The position numbers and the translations under genes are program-made. Below, piece by piece: positions 23,830 through 34,844 of a stretch of 64,000 nucleotides of DNA. The notes under the pieces are model-generated. The model worked only from the letters and a program-made list of their open reading frames with translations, was not told the DNA's origin and did not search any database. Origin of the DNA: Pomphorhynchus laevis (Eukaryota; Acanthocephala; Palaeacanthocephala; Echinorhynchida; Pomphorhynchidae); NCBI GenBank assembly GCA_012934845.2, contig WNNJ02003506.1, positions 1 through 64,000 of the forward strand, given 5' to 3'. The first letter of the stretch is position 1, and each line of letters opens with the position of its first letter.

Positions 23830-24600
23830 AAGAGAGGTCCTTTCGACTACTTTAAATGTCACATATACAATCCTACACCAAAGCAATCAAGGCCCTTGCA
23901 AAAATGCTACATCTCTCCAATCTAAACAGAAAGTCAGAGAAACGAGGTCGCCATTACGATGCTGTAAACCACCCCATTTGATGTTGCCGGCATCAAAATT
24001 AGGCGGAGAATATTTTTACGAAAGAAAAAATCGATTTCATGTCCCAAAGACCTGCGGCTCATTTCGATTCACGTCAGTTCTACCCTATTACAGGTAGCGC
24101 CCTTGCGACAAATAAAAAACTTAAGAAACTAGCACTCTCAACTCTTTCCTCGTGTATGCAGGATCAACTACTCTTAGTTTTCACATATCGAGTAAGATAC
24201 CTGGGATTTACCATTACGGTTAATTGGTCGAACGGATCATACTTGAATAGATTCAAAAGTGTCCTGAAGATATCTAGATGGGCTGTAAAATAAGCCAAAA
24301 ATATGTCATTAATACGGGTGTTCAGGTGCGCTTGTTGTGCACCTGGGCAATCCCGGAATTAATCTTATTTTCTAGAAGACGTCCCCTTGAGCAAAGATTA
24401 AGATTTATTAAGCTCCTCATCTCGCGATTACCTACCATTGTCCACCTTGACTGGAATCTAAGGTGTGTGAGGGCCAGAGTGGTTCAGCCGGTGGGCGTTG
24501 AAGTTTGTGTAAGCTGGAAAGCTCTGATCCCCTATTTCGTATGTAAAGATTATCGGCACATACACTGAAGAATTTGACGATCATCCTTTTATATATTTCT
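23830..24600 (+). pseudogene. LINE alpha 3' piece (RT C-terminal region), opposite orientation
   Basis: The frame at 24039-24293 contains VRYLGFTITVNWSNGSYLNR, matching VKYMAFIITVNWLSKADLDR on the minus strand near 2350. The next frame (24278-24568) has RRPLEQRLRFIKLLISRLP, matching EERLRFLKLLLSRLL in copy 1. It is therefore the 3' RT region of LINE alpha, running on the plus strand, tail-to-tail with the minus-strand 5' half at 24650-26480. Two copies of CTGTTTTTGTTGTCCGACAC (24598 and 24627) lie at the junction. Confidence 0.6.
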
Positions 24601-24649
24601 GTTTTTGTTGTCCGACACATTTTACTGTTTTTGTTGTCCGACACAGGTA

Positions 24650-26480
24650 GTCGAAAGCCAAGCGGTAGCTTGCGATGAGAGGTAGGAATTAAATTTGCTC
24701 AAACTCTTATTACCAATTCTAGGGTAGAGTTGGATTGCTGCCTAAAGAAGGTCACTCTGATAGGATCAAAGTGAAACCTCCTTATAAGCAACGTATATTC
24801 CTCTATCCGCCAGCGAATAATGTCATGAGAGGTGGTCTGATGTTGGCGCGACTGCTCAGCACAGATGGGTTTCAACAACCACTTCTTCACTTCTTATAAA
24901 GCAATGATATGTCGAGGAGATAATTAGTTGTTAAGCAAGGAAAGGTGGGGGAACGTGGTTTGTGAATAAGATAGTCATTCCTGGTTCTGCAGTTCGCTGC
25001 ATTAATCCAACGACCAGTTCTGTCGTTGAAGAAACCAAGTAACATGTCATAATCGCTACCCAATTAACGATCCAGGAGGTCAGTTTCTTGTTAATTTCTG
25101 CTGGACGAATATAGATATTGGCTATGCTGATGTGTTTACAGTTTTTATTGAGTGATATAGCTAAACAAGACAGGGATGAACAACAATAATAAAGTAAGAG
25201 AGATTATCTTAAAGAGCTCTTAACCAGGGTTAAAAGACATTGAGATAAAGATGAGTGAGGTGGGTTATGTACGGAGTATAGTGAGTTTAGATAGGCTTAG
25301 GGATAAATCAAGTCATGTTTGGGGAAGCCGAATAGACCGCCTCTCCTGAAGGACTATAACATCTACATATCTTCCTGACAAAAGGCTAATGGCAGAAGCA
25401 CCTCCAGAATTCAACTGAAGGATATGCAGTGAAAAAGGCTTTTGAGTACTTTGCATTGTGTTGAGTTAGCAGAAGTGGGATATTTCCTCCTAGTTTGAAC
25501 CGGAGGTAAAAAAGTTACCCTTTCCACACCCAACCAGACTAGTTAGAAACACTTGCCCACTGGCGTTATCTACATTTCCAGTCGTGACCCCATATGCTAA
25601 TCTCCAGAGGATTACATTCTGCTTGGCGATTATAATAGGAGCACTGTATTGGAGGAAGTCATGATTGGTTTCTTGGAAGAGGAGTGAATCTCCTCTTAGA
25701 ATGCATACTTGAAGAATTTGATTTTGCTTTCTTCTTTGAAGATTTTAGCAACAGGAAGAGATATTATGGAAGGCTTAGATGGTGTATTTGCCAAACTGGC
25801 AATCTATAATTCAATCGATCAAATTATTTCGTGTTGAAGTGTTCTAAAGAAGTTAAACATTTCGTCCATATTAGGTCCAGATGAGTTACACACAGAATTT
25901 GCGGTTAAGGGGGAAGAGTAGGCTATTCTTCACTGTATGACTTCTCACATAGTCCTTGAATGTTGAACATCTTCTTGACCACGCAGGAGGTTCAAGTCCG
26001 CAATTCGTGGATTTGGGGCTAGTTTGCATTGTGTGTCATGGATGGATTCATCAGATCAACACATTCTGCATTTCTTCTTTCTACGACCGGTGGAGTTCCA
26101 GTGCCCCACATTTGGCACTTGTAACAATATGGAAATGTAAGATTGTCCGTACTTGCAAATGTGAAGTTTAGATTGCAACCCATAAAAGGATGGGATGCTG
26201 GATTATACATGAGATGGGCATTCGATATTTGAATGCCCATCTAATAGTATTCAATTAATATTAATAATATTCAATTAGTATTCATCTAATTGAATACTGA
26301 ATACGTTCAGTATTCAGTATTTGCGAATGCAATAGGAAGAGTCTGGTCGTCTTTGTTTTTAATAAATCTAATGTTTTGAAGGAAATAGCGCTTTTGAATC
26401 TCTGCGGTATCTTCTTTTTCTAGGTCGGGGATAATATTAGTAATCTTTACTGACGACATTATAGTCTTTGATATTAGAGT
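24650..26480 (-). pseudogene. LINE alpha second copy, 5' half
   Basis: Collinear with 3660-5460 at roughly 85-90 percent by eye. It includes the ORF1 zinc-knuckle end (26240-26019, CYKCQMWG), the endonuclease region and the linker with IIRWRIEEYTLL (24890-24699). A short ATTCAATTAGTATTC-rich insertion (26222-26315) interrupts ORF1. No RT follows on this strand. Confidence 0.7.
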
Positions 26481-26559
26481 TCCTTTATGAGAACAATTTT
26501 ATTTGAAGAACCTAGCAAAAGAGGTGACTAAGTCCGAGGATACGAAGGATATCCTGTAG

Positions 26560-26985
26560 TAGTTATTCATCACTTTTGCCGAGTTAATCTTAACTCTATT
26601 AGGCTGTATTTAAATAAATTATCTCAGAAATTCGTTGAAATACTGGGTTTTTTGCATTGGAATTGTGTGGGTAATGTTTACCAGATTAACGAGTTTCTCA
26701 ATCGAAGGAAACTCCTCCATTTCACTATTTAGAACAGTAAAGTTACTAGCCTTAATTTCTTCAGTTTGCATAAACATTCAAGCGATTTCAATTGTAATTA
26801 ACTTGAACACTTATAACTTTTCTTCAGCGGTGATTCAAGAATATATATCGAGCAAATGGTACAATTAATTACTATATTACTGTTTTAGTAATTACTTAGT
26901 TTTATTACTTTGTTTTTTATGCGTTATATTTTTCATGGTTTATTTTTTGTCATTTTTTAACATATATACAACATATATCATTTTC
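26560..26985. other. AT-rich spacer with short open frame
   Basis: A 77-codon frame at 26635-26868 (plus) is hydrophobic and unrecognised. The remainder is AT-rich. No supported gene. Confidence 0.35.
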
Positions 26986-26989
26986 CATA

Positions 26990-27545
26990 TATAAGATTAA
27001 TTAACTTTTATATCTGCTAAATCTAAATTCGTATAAAGCGTACTAAAATCGTAGTATTTATATTCTGAAAATTTATTCCTTTCGTGTTCTAAAAATTCTT
27101 TTGTAGAATTAATACTGAAATGGTGTTTTATACCAGTATTAATTTCGATTACCTTGCAATATTAAGTATTTTATTAATAATAAACTGAAAGCGGTTTTAA
27201 TGCATATTTAAAAGCACTACATATGAACCTAGGTTTTATTGGATTTTTATGTAATTTTGGATTCCAATATAATATATGTATAGTTTTATTATCTGATTCA
27301 ATTTTTATACCCTTTTTATCCATTATAGAACGGTGACTTGTAATAATTGTTTCTAAACTTAACTCACTGCGTTCATATGTAGAGCCTCTTTCGTTAGTAT
27401 ATCATGATTTAACTTTTTGCATATGAAGACAAAGTTATTACTAGCTTTATCAATAATTATTACTAAATGGTTATCCTCTAATTTGTTTTCTGCATGCATA
27501 TCTTTATTAATTTTAACTTTCCATTTATAATTGTTTGTTTTCAAA
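26990..27545 (-). pseudogene. Naiad-like Penelope relic, RT core piece
   Basis: The minus strand from 27545 reads a basic segment KWKVKINKDMHAENK, then IIIDKASNNFVFICKKLNHD, then near 27245 NPKLHKNPIKPRFICSAFKY with ALKPLSV, and near 27030 DFSTLYTNLDLADIK. PKLHK-P-K-RFI followed by DFSTLYT is, from memory, the RT fingers and motif A of an abundant invertebrate Penelope-like group. It shows that the AT-rich repeats in this window code an RT downstream of the GIY-YIG-like part. Several stops. Confidence 0.65.
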
Positions 27546-27581
27546 CAAATCCAATATAATTATTATAATCCAATATATATA

Positions 27582-27584
<3 letters not shown>

Positions 27585-27656
<72 letters not shown>
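27585..27656. repeat. (AT)n microsatellite
   Basis: About 35 AT units interrupting the Naiad-like relic. The flanking AATCCAATATAATxTGATT sequence differs slightly on each side. Confidence 0.95.
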
Positions 27657-27659
<3 letters not shown>

Positions 27660-27996
27660 TCCAATATAATCTGATTGACTTATCTGATTTAATTTTTATA
27701 CCCATCTTATCCATTATAGAACAATAACTTGTGATAATTGTTTCAACACTCTAATCACTACATACATTTTATGTTTATATTTAAATTATTATAATTAACT
27801 TCTTTCATCAGTATATCATAATAAAAGTTTTTGCATATAAAGACAAAGTTATTACTAGCTTTATCAATAGTTGTGATTATATAGTTATGCTTTAATTAAG
27901 TAAGTTCTGTATACATATCTTTATTAATTTTATCTTTCCTTTTTTAACTGTTTGATTTTTTCATTTTCTCTCTAATTTTATCTAATATATTATGAG
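27660..27996 (-). pseudogene. Naiad-like relic, pre-RT piece
   Basis: The minus strand reads IDKASNNFVFICKNFYYDIL near 27860-27800. 27866-27996 is repeated at 28328-28457 in direct orientation. Confidence 0.5.
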
Positions 27997-28290
27997 TCTG
28001 TATCCCGGAATGATAAAATCCCCATCTCATCTGATGTGCGTCTCCTGAAGGGCGATTACCGATATGTTGTGTCGAGACAGCAGGTGGAGTAATATCTCTT
28101 TTTTTGCAGCAGTTAAACCTTCGATGTTTAACTGTAGGATACGGATGTTAGAAGAGCTTGTTAGCATGTTTAGATTGGGATATGATAACGGTCGATGTAG
28201 ATGATGTCGACGGGATGTCGCCATGCCAGTAATTTGTCGTTGTTGTTGATGATTTGTTTGCTACAATTAGTTTCGTCTAATGACTACTTA
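27997..28290 (-). pseudogene. LINE gamma fragment (endonuclease N-terminus)
   Basis: The minus-strand frame 28224-28027 reads NIRILQLNIEGLTAAKKEIL then HNISVIALQETHI, the start of an AP-like endonuclease of an I/R1/Jockey-type LINE. Only this end is present. It interrupts the Naiad-like relic and is flanked by ~130-bp direct repeats (27866-27996 and 28328-28457). Confidence 0.7.
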
Positions 28291-28327
28291 CAGGAATGAC
28301 CACGTGAAGGTTTGTAGCATCATCCAT

Positions 28328-28984
28328 ATCAATAGTTGTTATTATATAGTCATGCTTTAATTAAGAGTAAGTTCTGTATACATATCTTTATTAATTTTAT
28401 CTTTCCTTTTATAACTGTTTGATTTTTTCATTTTCTCTCTAATTTTATCTAATATATAAGTTTTCCAAATGTTTACCTTTGATGTATTTAAGCTTGTACT
28501 ATTAATGAGCTTACCAAAGTAAGCATATAAGTCATTATATAACGAATTGTAAATTTTATATTCAAATAGAATTCAAATATTATTCAAATATTCAAATAGA
28601 ATTTAAATATTTAAATGGAATTATATATATTTTTTCTCTTTTACTAGCATTTTTCTTAAATCACTGTTTTCAATTAATTCCAGATTAATTATTTTTTACA
28701 AAATCTAAGACTTCTGCATTTGCGTTCTATTTCTATACGGTTCCTAATATAATCATTACATATAGATTTCAATTCTTTATAATAACAAATTTTCCGTCAA
28801 AATGGCGGTAGCAGCTTATACCTTATTTTAGAAATAAATTCACTTAAATCTAATTCTATTATTTCTTTACTTTTAGAAATATTTAAAAGTAAACCTACAT
28901 TTACATTATCTTAAATTTTATTAATAAAGCTTATGGCTAGTGTACATTTTTTATTATTAACATTTATTGTCCGAATATAGTATT
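28328..28984 (-). pseudogene. Naiad-like relic, pre-RT piece
   Basis: The minus strand reads YNSLYNDLYAYFGKLINS then SKVNIWKTYILDKIREKMK (28560-28430), parallel to the segment at 700-880. The CNxNKE-type region follows at 28800-28700. Confidence 0.5.
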
Positions 28985-29158
28985 TTATCCTATAATATAC
29001 TTGTTTGCATTGTGTCATGGATGGATTCATCAGATCAACACACTCCGCATTTCTGCATCCTACCACAGGTGGAGTTCCAGTGTCCCCACACTTGACACTT
29101 GTAACAATATGGAAATGTAAGATTGTCCGTACTTGCAAATGTGAAGTTTAGATGCAAC
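28985..29158 (-). pseudogene. LINE alpha ORF1 fragment
   Basis: Matches 26015-26190 (ORF1 zinc-knuckle region) closely but is embedded in Naiad-like sequence: the TTTATTGTC-type repeat continues on both sides. It is an isolated ~170 bp insertion or template switch. Confidence 0.6.
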
Positions 29159-29457
29159 CCATATTTATTATTAACATTTATTGTCTGATGAAAAACAATG
29201 AAAAAATAATTGCATATATAGAGAGAAAGGAACGTTTAAACATTTACAGATGGTGCGCTAACTTGTTTAACTTCATTAATTCTGTAGTATTGATATAGTA
29301 ATAATATTGTTAAAAAGCAATATGTCAGACTTCGACAGGACGCTTGGTAATTTGTCGTAAATTCGTAAGTTAGCACACTAACGTGTACTATCTAAATGTG
29401 GAAGCATCGGTTCGGCATTTGATGTTAAGGATAGTAAAAGTTAGTTAAACAGTTATT

Positions 29458-30319
29458 GTGGCGCGCCCAGCGCGCCACCAATGCCAGATGCGCCACCCAA
29501 TGTTCTTCTTGAAGAATCGAACCCGTGAATGTCAAACTCGAGATTCAAAGCATGACCATCAAACTAAGCATATATGACAAAATAATAATAAAAAATTTTC
29601 TGCTGTCTTCCTTCCTGCTTTGTGGCGATGCTTGCACGAGTGTTGGAGAGCAAATTTCAAGGTATTTATACCCTGTGAAATTGACACGTGATTATGTGTG
29701 GGAATAAGCTGTGCTCTCAGTGCAAGATGGTAGAAGACAGATGATAGAATTATGTAAAAATAATTGCATATCAAAATTATATTTCATTTTTGTCATGAGA
29801 ATATAACAAATCAGTAGAAGTCTATGTGTTAACAGACGTTTCCTGATAAGTCTAGGTGATTAGCATCTTGTAATCACTGTTTCAGCCAGCGACGAAGATA
29901 CAGAAATAGCTTCCATTGAACCAAAAGTTGAAAACCAAGCAAAAGATCTTGATGAAAATTCATCAGATGCATTAGATAATGAAAATGCCGTTTCTTCTAT
30001 TTGCACTAAATATTTAGAAAGAATGGACAGGCATTCACTTGTACATAAGTCAAAATATGACATAAATGTCGGTGATAGAGTATTGATTGCCTTGGATTTC
30101 GATAATAATCAGAAGACAAAAAAAGCTAAACTCTCCTCTTTTTTCAATACAAATGCCGAGGTTCTTGAAGTTTTGTCAAATAACTATGTCAAAGTTAAGA
30201 TTGATAAAAAAGAAGAAACGATTCATCTTTCTAGAATTAAAAAAATATAATTTTACCGCCTTTTTATTTATTTTTTTAAGGTGGCGCATCTGGCATGGGT
30301 GGCGCGCTGGGCGCGCCAC
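29458..30319. mobile_element. Non-autonomous DNA transposon with CpG-rich TIRs
   Basis: The ends GTGGCGCGCCCAGCGCGCCA... pair as terminal inverted repeats of about 40 bp with one mismatch, including a second block ATGCCAGATGCGCCACC. The flanking AGTTATT (29451-29457 and 30320-30326) is a 7-bp target duplication. Each TIR begins with a near-palindrome, so each end can also fold alone. Inside is one 3' exon with an integrase-like tail (29886-30250). A transposase catalytic core is absent, so movement would need help from elsewhere. Superfamily uncertain. Confidence 0.85.
29886..30250 (+). pseudogene. Integrase-like C-terminal exon inside the DNA transposon
   Basis: The open frame begins after a plausible 3' splice site (TTGTAATCACTGTTTCAG ending near 29885) and reads an acidic stretch (ASDEDTEIASIEPKVENQAK), then RMDRHSLVHKSKYDINVGDR, VLIALDFDN and YVKVKIDKKEETIHLSRIKK before the stop. 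The K-x-x-VGDxVLI pattern resembles the C-terminal tail of integrase-type transposases (Ginger or KRBA2-like), from memory. No DDE core precedes it in the element. Confidence 0.45.
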
Positions 30320-30435
30320 AGTTATTATTAACGCTATTATTTATAATTTAGGTTCAGTCATGATTGGTAAAAATAATTTATTTTATTGTATATTAGATTG
30401 TGCCGCAAAATTATTTTATAATTATGTGGACATTG

Positions 30436-33400
30436 AAGAAAATTTATAAGTGTTCTAGCTAATTACAATTAATATACACAATCTAATATACAAACAAATA
30501 AACGAACTTCTAACAACGAACTTCTACGCCGCACTTCTGCAACGAACTTCGTTTCACTACAACGAACTTATACAATCAAACTGCGTTTTAATATCGACAA
30601 TCGTCGACGGTTCACTACATCGAACTTCTGTGGACAACGAGTAAAAATTTTCTTGATTACAAACATCTTACAATTAATATACACAAACGATTATCCAGGA
30701 GTGCGCAGCCTCTACGCATAAATAATTTGTGAATTCGGATTGACCACAATTATTCATCTAACATGGTGAGAGGTCAACCCTCTACTGAGAGTATGTGTTG
30801 CCAATGTAATGGCCCCTCTGCTGTCTGTAAGGGATGTCGCTGCGCCAAGGCAAATAAATCGTGCGTAAACTGTCGCGCAATGGTTGCAAAAATAAACATA
30901 CAAGACCTGTCCAAATAGACCACAATCTTAATGTAAACACCATTCCGACAAGAAGCGCATCGTTGACCGATTATCACATCCCTGTCATTCCCATCGCGGA
31001 CACGTCCGGTAGCAATCTGTCAGGCAATAAAAAATCAATAAATGAACTATATAACATAGTCATTCACTGGAGACCTAACCTGATCATTTTACCTCGATGT
31101 TCCGCTAGCAATGAGTTCATCAACATTTTAAGCAATTTTTACGATAGGGCAGCCGACGACGTCAAGCGTACTGAAGTCGAGCTACGAACTGCAACAATTT
31201 TTTCTCAGTGTGTACTGCAAAGAATTCCCTCCAGAAAAAATCACTCTAATCCGTAAAACATTAGAACGCAGACTAGTATCCTGGAAGGCAAAAGATTTTG
31301 ATGTAATTTTCGACGAAGCACAGTTTATTCAAGACAACCTGAAGTTGCGACGTCTAACGAAGCGACTAAGCTGGATATCACAATACCAAAATCTAATGAC
31401 AAAAGGTCGCATTAGAGCTGAAACATCGATTCTGGAATATAGCCTCGAGTCTGGTGTTCTACTCTCTGATCATATTATAAATGGTGTTTCTGTGCTATCT
31501 TTGCTCGAGGACCTGCATCCAGATGCAGTTTCAGCTCCTCCTGATGTGCTGCTATCGTCCCCATTTTCGGGTTCCAAAACCCATCACCCCTGCCGCTTCT
31601 ACGCCTTAGATGAGACATCTATTATTAGATCAAGCAGACAAATCAAAGGTGCAGCAGGTCCGTCTGGGCTTGATGCGGCGTCTTGATCACAAATGCCTGC
31701 AGATTTCGGCTCAGCTTCAAGCTCACTAGCCAAGGCTATAACCAGGTTTGCTATTTTCGTTGCCACTGAGGAAATCCCGCCTGGCGCCCTCGATCCTTTC
31801 ATTGCACGTTGTCTAGTAACACTCGAAAAAAGTCAGGAGGCGTTCGGCCAATTGGAATCTGCAATACCACCAGACGTATCATTAGTAGAGCGATTCTTGC
31901 TATAATTCGCAACGATGTACAAGACGTGGCAAAAGTTACACAGCTAGGGGCCTCGCAAAGAGGTGGCATCGAATTAGCAATTGAGAAGCTAAGAACGAAA
32001 TTGAACATATCTTCCGATATGTGTATTATGACAATGGACGCTACGAATGCCTTCAACCGGATAAACCGTGCCGTGGCACTTCACAACATAACATATGTAT
32101 GTCCGGCTCTCTCCTGTTCACTGCGCAATATTTATTCTAGTCCTTCTGAGCTTACAATTGACGAAAACAGCATTTTCTCAGTCGAAGGGTTCACCCAAGG
32201 TGACCCATTTGCGATGGCTGGATTTTCAATGACATCTCTTTTTCTTGTCGAAACGATAAAACGCCAAGTACCATCCGGTTATCAGATATGGTATGCCGAT
32301 GACGCCAACTTTGTCGGACCACTGGATGTGTTGAGGCAAGTTTGGGATGCCTTTAAAACAGAGGGACCAAAATTCGGATATTTTATTAACCCACACAAAT
32401 CTAATATTCTGTCTTACTCTCCGATACACAATGATCTTCTCCCTGATTATAGTATCAATTCAACAACAGCTGGCATAGATCTTCTGGGAACCCCAATTGG
32501 TTTTGACGATTACGTACAATCTTCTTCCGCAATTATGTTTGCAACATGGAAAGCTCTTGTCGAGCGTCTGTGTATGGTGGCAGGAATCGACCCACACGTA
32601 GCCTACGCTGGCATGGTTCACTCGATCCAGTCGAAATGGATTCACATAATGCGCACGTGCCGCTCAGTCGACAAAGTGTGGTCCGACCATTAAGAATTTA
32701 TCAAATCGCAATTGCTGCCTCTTCTGGCAACTTTCAAGCCAAACAAGGAGATTACGGATATTTTGTGCTCACCTCTTGAATTTGGAGGTATCGAAATAAA
32801 CTCGCCGACTTTCGTTGCCACACTTGAACAAGCATCAGCGACAATGTTGGTTTCCTCATATGTCGATGAAGTGACAGGCGACAACCTACGAGAAAAACAA
32901 AATGCAATCCTTCTTCGAAATCACACAATTCCGGTTCAATTCACACCCAAGAACGCGTCAGAGATTATTAGCAAACTAGCCTCGGTCACCCAGAATTCCA
33001 TTAAACATGTAGCACATCACGGTGCGTCTTCTTGGCTAAGCGCCTTACCACTGCGACCAGAACAATTCTATTTGTCAGCAAACGAATTTCACGACGCATT
33101 AATGCACGGTATGACAGTATCGAGCCTGAGATTGAAACGTGTACTTGTTACTGTTGCTCGAAGATCAATCTTCCCCATGCACTATCATGCAAACATAATG
33201 GTCTTCCGATTATTCGCCATAACGCGGTCCGGGACACTATAGCATCAGCGCTAAGCCAAGTTGCTCACAACGTTAGGATTGAACCGGAGTTATCGACCGC
33301 TCCCGAGAGCAACGGCTTAGAAAATCCAGCGACTACTGCCAAACAATGCCAACGTCTGGATATAGTCTGCTCCAGTTTACACGGATCTCGATTCGAGCCG

Positions 33401-33890
33401 ACGATCTTCGACGTCAATGTCTTTTCTTCTCATGCTCAATCGAACACAATACGCGGTCCTGACATCGCTTTCGATTATAACGAAAAAAGAAAAAAATCCA
33501 AGTACCTCGAAAGAATCCGAAGGATAGAAAACAGCTCCTTTATCCCGCTCGTCTTTTCAACGTCAGGGGTATTCGGCAAAGAAGCTAGTATGCTAGTAAA
33601 CACTATTGCGACCGCTTTAGCTCAACAAGGACACATACGCTACAGTGATATAGCTATTAGACTAAAAAGAAAAATAAGCTTCGAAATTGCTCGGTCAATA
33701 TCGGCCTGTCTCCGGAGTCCACGGTCAAAAAGAGGTACTCCCATGCGTAGTACATTCAAACACCCAGCCGACTCGTCTTCGTAGCTATATCCAGTATCCA
33801 ATTCAACAGTTTTTTGCTCGACATTTTTGGACCCATTTGCGGGTAGCCTTGATTGTATGCTTTACTAAAATAAATTTTTTCCTTAAAAAC
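30436..33890 (+). mobile_element. RT-RLE retrotransposon Fam1, copy a
   Basis: The 5' end follows GGACATTG (30428-30435) and starts with AAGAAAATTTATAAGTGTTC, shared with Fam4 and Fam5. The leader contains repeated AACGAACTTC. Coding pieces are at 30763-33784 and the 3'-UTR stem-loop is at 33829-33848. The tail TTCCTTAAAAAC joins the Naiad-like repeat at the same point as copy b (52506), so both copies descend from one insertion followed by duplication. Confidence 0.85.
30763..33784 (+). pseudogene. Fam1a RT-RLE protein, broken
   Basis: The start ATG at 30763 opens the CXC cluster (CCQCNGPSAVCKGCRCAKAN). A frame break follows near 30880, then a long frame with the pre-RT region, a stop near 31686 beside GAAGPSGLDAAS, RT motifs TMDATNAFNRINR, EGFTQGDPFAM and IWYADDANFVG (31809-32693), and three more frame changes (near 31810, 32690 and 33110). 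The C-terminal frame (33032-33784) holds the CCHC finger with a C-to-C spacing change (CTCYCCS), RHNAVRD and the RLE residues RLDIVC and IFDVNVF. The 32690 and 33110 lesions are shared with copy b. Confidence 0.85.
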
Positions 33891-34844
33891 ATTTATTGTC
33901 TGATTATAATATTTTATACTACAATAATTGTCTATTATACAACTTGACCTATCATAGTCATTTATTAATCTTTGATTTATTAAACAAATGATTTCTTTAA
34001 AATAACTTCTTATATTTACATCAGATAACTAAGTCAACGAATTTTATAAATAATAAATGATTTTAAGAGAAAAGTGAGAGAATTCCGTGGGAACTTGTTT
34101 ATATATCAATATGGCAGCCACGAAAGAATCGACAAGACGATAACTAGTACCGTTTCGTCATTGATTAGAACCATCAGTGACAGGTACCTTCCACTACTGG
34201 ATGCCAAGGAGGACCGGCAGACGACACAAGTATGTCAAAGCATACCTTGAGCTAGACATGCTCTTTCAATCAAAGTATTACATGCTTCACCAAAAGAATT
34301 ATTAGATAAGAGCGCTGGCTAATGCCAGCGCAATAAATGATTATATAAGATTTCCTACAAGTTATATTAAGTTAAAATTTAAAATTGAAATTTAAAATAA
34401 ATATCAATTTTTTTGAATTGACTAATAAATAACATGATATGTATAAGAATAAGGATAAATAGTAAAAATTATTTTATCATGTGATTTTTACAATTGCATT
34501 TTTGAAAAACTAAAACTTCTGCAATTGAATTTTGTTTCTAGAACGTTTCTAATATCATCATTACATATAGATTTCAATTCTTTATTACAATTACATAATT
34601 TCCGTCCCTAGTTACGTCAACAGCTTATACCAGCTTATAGTAAATATCAATATGTTTACTTAAATCTGACCCTATTATTTCTTTAATTTTAGAATTATTT
34701 AAAAGTCTAACTATATTTATGTTATCTATACATTTATTAATGAATTTTATTGTTAGTGTATTTTTTATTGTTATTATAATCATTTATTGTCCGGTTATAG
34801 TATTTTATTTTACAATAACTGTCAATTGATATTGTCAAATATAT
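33891..34844 (-). mobile_element. Naiad-like relic with hammerhead-like monomer
   Basis: Near-identical to 5541-6490 and to 52507-53383 plus 56672-56756. It contains the N-terminal piece (33891-34060), the satellite monomer (34070-34340; core 34152-34177 with intact CGAAAC and a 6-bp stem III ending GTC) and the FCNCNKE-type region (34620-34530). It is the empty site for the LTR element found in the duplicate: GTGTA occurs once at 34756-34760. Confidence 0.7.

Noticed and set aside
26635-26868. 77-codon membrane-protein-like frame
   Set aside because: AT-rich hydrophobic frames of this size are expected by chance here; no family signal.
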